Source: Victivallales bacterium (GTDB taxonomy: Bacteria; Verrucomicrobiota; Lentisphaeria; Victivallales; JAUVCU01). Taken from it: a DNA stretch of 11,750 nucleotides. Under the pieces are notes generated by a model. It searched no databases, was not told the DNA's origin, and saw only the letters and a list, made by a program, of their open reading frames with translations. Positions within the stretch are counted from its first letter, which is position 1. Every line of letters begins with the position of its first letter. Both the position numbers and the translations under genes were made by a program. This document shows, in pieces, positions 7,817 through 11,750 of the stretch. The stretch covers positions 1-11,750 of the forward strand of contig JAOZMT010000029.1 in the NCBI GenBank assembly GCA_029934175.1, written 5' to 3'.

Positions 7817-8503
7817 ATGGAATTAGATGAACAGTGTAAGAAAATATTAGAATTATTGAATTTAAATGATAAAAATCAAAAAGCTGAATTGATGCATCAA
7901 ACCCACAATTTTTCTAGAAAATTCGATAATCCAAAAGAAGTTTCAGTCTCAGATATTAATAAACTTATAGAACTGGAGTATGAAGTTATGCCTATTAAAG
8001 GTTATACTAAAGAAAGAGTAGAAAATGTTCTTTTTAACACTTTATTAACGATAACATTTTATGATTATTCTAAAACAAACTCCTTGTTTAAAAAATCTGA
8101 GATTGAAGATATAATGTCCTTATTCACAAAATTAGCAAAAAAAGTATTTGCTTTTAAAGATAAACGCGTCTATTCCAATACAAGAAAAGCATTAGTTTTG
8201 GACTTATTTGGCTCGCTATTACATAAATGTGACTTAGCAGAAGCATTTGAATTCGCTATTGCTGCAATAACAAGTAAAAATGATACCGTTATTATAGCTG
8301 GATTATCACTTATTAATGAACATTTTGATCTTTTTGAAAATAAAGTAACTAATGAATTTATTGAATTATTAGATAATATCATCTTAAAAACAAAATCCAG
8401 GTCTGTAGCATTCAATGCATTAGATATTCAAGTGTCAAATTGTAATATAAGTGAATTGGAAGCTTTAGATCGCCTAGACAAAGAAGACGCTAATTATTTT
8501 TAA
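7817..8503 (+). CDS. Unknown all-helical protein downstream of the helicase
   Basis: A 228-residue protein that I do not recognise. It has no signal peptide, membrane helix or cysteine cluster, so it should be cytoplasmic. Successive amphipathic helices from about residue 75 to 215 suggest a HEAT- or armadillo-like solenoid: residues 75-90, 93-115, 121-137, 140-152, 156-170, 175-190 and 195-205. Such folds usually bind proteins or nucleic acids. The N-terminal 60 residues are polar and helical. The ATG follows the helicase stop codon after one base, so it is almost surely in the same operon and perhaps translated by re-initiation, since no ribosome binding site stands out. Gene order makes a helicase partner possible, but that is inference. 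A strong hairpin begins 18 bases after the stop. Confidence 0.75.
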   Translation: MELDEQCKKILELLNLNDKNQKAELMHQTHNFSRKFDNPKEVSVSDINKLIELEYEVMPIKGYTKERVENVLFNTLLTITFYDYSKTNSLFKKSEIEDIMSLFTKLAKKVFAFKDKRVYSNTRKALVLDLFGSLLHKCDLAEAFEFAIAAITSKNDTVIIAGLSLINEHFDLFENKVTNEFIELLDNIILKTKSRSVAFNALDIQVSNCNISELEALDRLDKEDANYF

Positions 8504-8521
8504 TATATACCCTTCTCGGGC

Positions 8522-8573
8522 TTGTTCTTAACGCAGTTTATGTAAAGTTTTACATAAACGGCGTTAAGAACAA
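8522..8573. terminator. Long stem-loop between convergent operons
   Basis: Thirteen perfect pairs (8522-8534 with 8561-8573), one A/G mismatch, then up to 11 more pairs (8536-8546 with 8549-8559) make a near-perfect palindrome. It lies 18 bases after the plus-strand stop at 8503 and 7 bases after the minus-strand stop at 8581. That position suits a two-way transcript end. No T-run follows on either strand, so simple intrinsic termination is not assured. It may instead protect both 3' ends or be a mobile palindromic unit. Confidence 0.6.
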
Positions 8574-8580
8574 CGCCAAC

Positions 8581-9144
8581 TTATCCTAAAAGATATATTT
8601 TATTATTTTTTATTAATTTATTATTTTTTATGGATAATAAAACGACTTCTCCATTTTCAATATGAGCATATCTATCATAAGCAGCTTCTTTTGATATATC
8701 TTTACTATTTATTGAATATTTCATAAATAAGTTAAAAAATCCTGCATGTCCTATAATTAGAATATTTTTGCATTGTAAAGATTTCAGAAAGTTTGAAAAA
8801 TTAATAATATTCTTATGTGCTGGATTTTTCCAATCATTTTCATTTATTAGTTTTCCATATTTATTTTGATAAGAATTGAGAATATTATCATATCCTCCTT
8901 CTTGCATTACTTCAACTAATCTCATATCAAAAAAAATATTTGTTTTTAATAATCCCATTGATTCATAAGTTTCAATTGTTCTCTTTAATGGACTAATATA
9001 AATAGCATCTAGTTGTTGTTTTTTTAGTAGTTTTCCAGCATTCACTGATTGCATTTTTCCTTTCGCACTTAATGAAGGATTTAACGAATATTCTTCTCCT
9101 GTCTGTGCTTTTGTCTCTCCGTGTCTTAGAAAAAAAACATTCAT
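8581..9144 (-). CDS. Histidine phosphatase superfamily protein (phosphoglycerate-mutase-like)
   Basis: A 187-residue cytoplasmic phosphatase of the branch-1 histidine phosphatase superfamily. The RHGE motif is at residues 7-10, with His8 the residue that is transiently phosphorylated. A second phosphate-binding Arg is at 55 in SPLKRT (51-56). The acid is probably Glu78. The second catalytic His133 lies in GHAG (132-135). The set is complete and the length is right for small members such as SixA- or CobC-type enzymes, which differ widely in substrate. The start codon overlaps the kinase stop (ATGA), so the two are translated together. This suggests that the enzyme may reverse the kinase's work, as some superfamily members dephosphorylate proteins. 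A metabolite phosphatase remains equally possible. It is the last gene of the minus-strand unit, before the 8522-8573 hairpin. Confidence 0.9.
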   Translation of the reverse strand: MNVFFLRHGETKAQTGEEYSLNPSLSAKGKMQSVNAGKLLKKQQLDAIYISPLKRTIETYESMGLLKTNIFFDMRLVEVMQEGGYDNILNSYQNKYGKLINENDWKNPAHKNIINFSNFLKSLQCKNILIIGHAGFFNLFMKYSINSKDISKEAAYDRYAHIENGEVVLLSIKNNKLIKNNKIYLLG

Positions 9145-10136
9145 TTTTTAAGAAAGAAAAGCAATAATCCTATTGCACAAATCGCAAGCACTGTAAAAAG
9201 AATAAAAATGATAAAAATAGTGTTGTTTGACTTATTTTCTTTAGATACTTCTTTCCTGTTCTTTGATTTTTTGTTTTTAGATAAAATCAACTTAGGTTTT
9301 TCTCCTTTAATTACTAAATTTATATCATCAATTACAGCAGACCAATTTTTATGTCTATCATTTGGATCTTTTGCTATCATTTTTTTTATTAATAGTGAGC
9401 ATTGTTTTGATATTTCAGGATTAATATCACTAGCATCAGGCAATTCTTTATTTATTACATTTTGAACCGTTTTCATAACACTAGGATCATCAAATGGAAT
9501 AATTCCTGTGACAAGATGGTATATCGTAACCCCTAATCCATAAATATCAGTTCTACAATCTAATTGCTTTTCACTTAAAGCTTGTTCAGGACTCATATAA
9601 TTAGGACTTCCTAGAATTTGCCCAGTCATAGTCAAATTCATATTTGAATCAACTAAACTTTTAGCTAACCCCATATCCATAAGCTTGGTATTTTTAAATT
9701 TATCAATCATTATATTGCCAGGTTTTATATCACGATGAATAATTTTATATTTATCCCAAGCATACTTTAAAGCTTCAGCTATATCTCTAATAATTTTCAA
9801 AGCCTTTTTTTCATTAAAAATGCCATCTATTTCTAATTGTTTTTCTAAATCTTTTCCTTCTACATATACCATAGCCATATAATAACTATTATCAACAACA
9901 CCAGCATCAAATGCTGAAATTATATTGGGATGTTGCAGTTTTCCTGTATTTTTAGTTTCTTGAATAAATCTTTTAATAACCTCTTCATCATTAAGATATT
10001 CTGTATGTAAGACTTTCATTGCAACTTTGCGATCTATGCCTTCTTGATATGCAAGCCATACTTCGCCCATCCCTCCAGAACCTAATTTTTGTATTAATCG
10101 AAAATCATTTAATTTTATATTTGGTTGTAACTTCAT
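9141..10136 (-). CDS. Membrane-anchored Hanks-type Ser/Thr protein kinase
   Basis: A 331-residue protein kinase with all catalytic features: glycine loop GSGGMGEV (19-26), ATP-binding Lys41 (VAMK), helix-C Glu60, catalytic loop HRDIKPGN (134-141) with Asp136 and Asn141, DMG (154-156) in place of DFG, activation segment ending in SPE (182-184), helix-F Asp197 and Arg261. The activation loop has several Ser/Thr residues (164, 168, 170, 171) that could be autophosphorylated. A basic linker (about 281-303) leads to one transmembrane helix (about 306-329) and ends in two lysines, so it is tail-anchored with no external sensor domain. The ATG is preceded by AAAGGA (10144-10149, minus strand). It starts 16 bases after the PHP gene and overlaps the phosphatase gene by 4 bases. 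Unlike the pseudokinase at 1142-3883, it should be active. Confidence 0.95.
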   Translation of the reverse strand: MKLQPNIKLNDFRLIQKLGSGGMGEVWLAYQEGIDRKVAMKVLHTEYLNDEEVIKRFIQETKNTGKLQHPNIISAFDAGVVDNSYYMAMVYVEGKDLEKQLEIDGIFNEKKALKIIRDIAEALKYAWDKYKIIHRDIKPGNIMIDKFKNTKLMDMGLAKSLVDSNMNLTMTGQILGSPNYMSPEQALSEKQLDCRTDIYGLGVTIYHLVTGIIPFDDPSVMKTVQNVINKELPDASDINPEISKQCSLLIKKMIAKDPNDRHKNWSAVIDDINLVIKGEKPKLILSKNKKSKNRKEVSKENKSNNTIFIIFILFTVLAICAIGLLLFFLKK

Positions 10137-10152
10137 CGTTATTTCCTTTCTG

Positions 10153-10914
10153 TTATAAGTTTTTTAGAAGCATTTCAGTTTTATCGTAAAATCTACCCAA
10201 ATTTTTAATAGTATGAGCATCATCATTTATTATAATTGGTATATCTAATTTTATACATTTTTGTAAAATATTTTTACTAGGATATTGCTCCTTGCACGGT
10301 TTTCCCCATCCAGCAGTATTTATTTCAATAGGAATCTTTGCTTTTTTTATTGCGATTAGTGCAGAGTCTATCTCTTTCTCTAAATTTATATTTGGTGAAA
10401 ATTTTAATTTTTTAGGTAGATCAAGATGCCCTGCAAATGAAAAAAGATTTGTTTCAACCATTAATTTTATATTTTTCCAATATTGTAAATGAATATTATT
10501 TATCTCATTTTGAGTCAAAAGTTCCCAATCTTTTTTTAAATAATCTAAAGGAAATTCATCTATAAAATGAATACTACCAATTAAAAAATCAAAGTCATAT
10601 TTCAACAAAATATTATTTAATTCCTCTGCTCTTGGATTATGAGGAAAGAAATCTACTTCAAGTCCCAATTTAACTATAATTGAGCTTGTAGTAGCTACTT
10701 TTTTAATTTCTTTTACATAATCGTCCAATTTATCAAGGGGCATTGCCCAATCTATAGAATCTAGAGTCGGATGTAGAATTAAATGATCACTGATTCCTAT
10801 TTCTGTAAAGCCCAATAGTTCAGCTGCTTCAACCATTTCTCGAATAGTATTATGTCCATCACTATAAGTTGTATGGCAATGATATGTTGTTTTATTCATT
10901 AATATTTTTTTCAT
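10153..10914 (-). CDS. PHP-domain phosphoesterase, histidinol-phosphatase (HisK) type
   Basis: A 253-residue metal-dependent hydrolase of the PHP family. Metal-binding positions are visible: HCH (12-14) with Asp19, SDH (42-44), Glu86 in GLEVD, His116 in GSIH, GHLD (162-165) and NDDAH (230-234). Order and length fit the HisK-type histidinol phosphatases, which release phosphate from histidinol phosphate in histidine synthesis. Related PHP enzymes have other substrates, and no his gene is near, so the reaction is likely but not certain. The start is uncertain: ATG at 10914 has AGGG directly touching it, too close for normal use. A second ATG at 10899 (residue 6) begins closer to the domain but has no good ribosome binding site. 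It is the first gene of the minus-strand unit, followed after 16 bases by the kinase. Confidence 0.85.
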   Translation of the reverse strand: MKKILMNKTTYHCHTTYSDGHNTIREMVEAAELLGFTEIGISDHLILHPTLDSIDWAMPLDKLDDYVKEIKKVATTSSIIVKLGLEVDFFPHNPRAEELNNILLKYDFDFLIGSIHFIDEFPLDYLKKDWELLTQNEINNIHLQYWKNIKLMVETNLFSFAGHLDLPKKLKFSPNINLEKEIDSALIAIKKAKIPIEINTAGWGKPCKEQYPSKNILQKCIKLDIPIIINDDAHTIKNLGRFYDKTEMLLKNL

Positions 10915-10960
10915 CCCTAAATTTTCATGTTATGTCAAATAATTTTGACTATACTTTATT

Positions 10961-11020
10961 TATTAGTATATATTCAGTGAACCACATTAAATTATAGTTA
11001 ACCACAGAGGAAACAAAGTT
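10961..11020 (+). repeat. Right arm of the long inverted repeat
   Basis: It matches the reverse complement of 1-60 at 54 of 60 positions. The match starts abruptly at about 10961, and bases 10921-10960 show no similarity to the left side. The arm runs directly into the palindromic element at 11000-11083, so the full repeat is probably longer than the part paired inside this window. Confidence 0.85.
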
Positions 11021-11083
11021 AAACACTAAGTTTCACAAAGAAAACCTTTGTGTTCTTTGCGAAAAACTTCGTCTACTTTGTGG
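11000..11083. repeat. Palindromic element with imperfect ends, MITE- or REP-like
   Basis: An 84-base block begins ACCACAGAGG (from 11001) and ends CTACTTTGTGGT, so its ends are short inverted repeats. Inside, CACAAAG (11034-11040) pairs with CTTTGTG (11046-11052) round an AAAAC loop. The CACAGAG/CACAAAG wording recalls non-coding repeats seen many times in various bacterial genomes; this is from memory, not a search. No ORF is present. Confidence 0.6.
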
Positions 11084-11214
11084 TAAAATGGGGTTTATGC
11101 ATTTATTATAATCTATTTTCCCTAATTCATAGCAATAATACTACAAAGCACTACTTGCACATTAATTCATCTTTAGTTCTTTGCATAATTTTATAGTGAT
11201 AATTACAAATAACC

Positions 11215-11237
11215 GTATATATTCAGTGATCCACATT
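11215..11237 (+). repeat. Third, partial copy of the TATTCAGT-CCACATT box
   Basis: This 23-base stretch differs from 10966-10988 at one position and from the reverse complement of 33-55 also at one position. Similarity stops right after CCACATT; here the CCACAGAGG part is absent. The box is thus a separate module that can occur without the palindromic element. Confidence 0.75.
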
Positions 11238-11409
11238 TTTTAACTTATAATAACTAATATAGCATAAAAGTTAAAAAAAAACAAAAAAAATAGAAATTAA
11301 TTTGCTTTTTTTATCCATATTATTGTGTGTATAAACACACGCAATTAACAAAAAAAAGGAGAAAAAATAAAAGTTGTCTTGACTTTTGGGGTAGTATATT
11401 GTTCAATCC

Positions 11410-11445
11410 CATTCGGAGTTGTAATCTATGAAAACAATCTGAATG
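11410..11445. other. Imperfect hairpin in the end region
   Basis: CATTCGGAGTTGT (11410-11422) pairs with ACAATCTGAATG (11434-11445) over 12 pairs, with one G-T wobble and one bulged G, leaving an 11-base loop. A promoter-like TTGTCT-15-TATATT pair ends about 15 bases upstream, but no ORF follows. The stretch may be a remnant of a mobile element or a small RNA; neither can be shown here. Confidence 0.4.
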
Positions 11446-11476
11446 TGAATTTAAAAATTTTCAATAATCATATTCA

Positions 11477-11499
11477 ACACGGAATATCCAATATTCAAG
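11477..11499 (+). repeat. Inverted repeat pair, left member
   Basis: It matches the reverse complement of 11728-11750 at 20 of 23 positions. The two copies enclose about 230 bases without a gene. This pair is unrelated in sequence to the long inverted repeat. Confidence 0.6.
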
Positions 11500-11727
11500 T
11501 AAATAATTCCTAAATGCAATATCATATAAAGCAACAATTTCCCATCTCAAAAATAGTCATCAAATGACTAAAAAAGCAATAAAAAATGCCCAAAAAGGCT
11601 TAAATATAAGACTTTTTCCTGCAAAATCTAATATCTATCATCTATAAATCGACTTTTCAGCTCTTTAATGACAATATATGTATACGAGATATTCTCTTTT
11701 TTATTTGTCTAAATTGCATTTTTCGGA

Positions 11728-11750
11728 CTTGAATATTGAAAATTCCTTGT
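11728..11750 (-). repeat. Inverted repeat pair, right member, at the window end
   Basis: It is the inverted partner of 11477-11499, with 20 of 23 positions equal. The copy reaches the last base of the window, so it may extend further to the right. Confidence 0.6.

Larger units (their letters stand above)
10915..11750. other. Gene-free, repeat-rich end region
   Basis: These 836 bases contain no ORF I would call a gene. The longest candidate with any sense is a 27-codon frame at 11564-11647 without a ribosome binding site. The stretch holds the right arm of the long inverted repeat, a palindromic element, a partial third copy of its box, two hairpins (a 6-pair GTGTGT/ACACAC stem at 11325-11340 and 11410-11445) and a second inverted-repeat pair. 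The upstream region of the minus-strand operon is at its left edge; there I see a TTGACA (10933-10938, minus strand) but no matching -10 box. Confidence 0.6.

Noticed and set aside
9208..9465. Plus-strand ORF inside the kinase gene
   Set aside because: It is antisense to the well-supported kinase C-terminus; Phe/Leu richness is the usual shadow of Lys-rich coding sequence.
11564..11647. 27-codon plus-strand frame starting MTKKAIKN
   Set aside because: No ribosome binding site, very short, and no family resemblance.
10915..11750. CRISPR array in the repeat-rich end
   Set aside because: The repeats are few, differ in orientation and spacing, and no regular spacers or cas genes are seen.

Overview
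The window is a very AT-rich bacterial chromosomal segment. A PVC-group bacterium is the best guess, Lentisphaerota or a relative. The reasons are a membrane protein that joins a four-cysteine zinc ribbon, a Hanks-type kinase fold, a coiled coil and short leucine-rich repeats, a second Hanks-type kinase nearby, weak Shine-Dalgarno sequences and gene-poor ends full of small palindromic repeats. This assignment is inference from protein style; there is no rRNA or other marker gene here.

Layout. Positions 1-60 are one arm of a long inverted repeat whose other arm is at 10961-11020. Plus-strand block A (288-4449) encodes an M48 zinc-protease lipoprotein, a 913-residue membrane pseudokinase and a 188-residue protein of unknown family. 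The pseudokinase and the unknown protein share one base (TAATG). A gene-free gap (4450-5045) follows, with two hairpins, a small orphan ORF with a strong ribosome binding site, and a promoter-like site. Plus-strand block B (5046-8503) encodes a 2-isopropylmalate-synthase-family enzyme, a DEAD-box RNA helicase and an all-helical unknown protein; these are overlapping or 1 base apart. A long stem-loop (8522-8573) separates block B from the convergent minus-strand block C (10914 down to 8581). Block C encodes a PHP-family phosphoesterase (histidinol-phosphatase type), an apparently active membrane-anchored Ser/Thr kinase and a histidine-phosphatase-superfamily enzyme. The last two are coupled by an ATGA overlap. 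The final ~830 bases hold no convincing gene, only repeats and hairpins.

How the genes may work together. Block C looks like a reversible phosphorylation unit, with a kinase and a phosphatase made from coupled reading frames. Block A looks like an envelope unit: a periplasmic lipoprotein protease beside a membrane protein with a degenerate cytoplasmic kinase domain and a predicted external coiled-coil/LRR part. The pseudokinase has lost the catalytic lysine and the activation segment. Its two metal-binding positions are exchanged (Asn to Asp in the catalytic loop, Asp to Asn in the DFG position). It is the most unusual gene in the window. Block B joins a metabolic enzyme to RNA remodelling by tight packing, with no obvious shared function.
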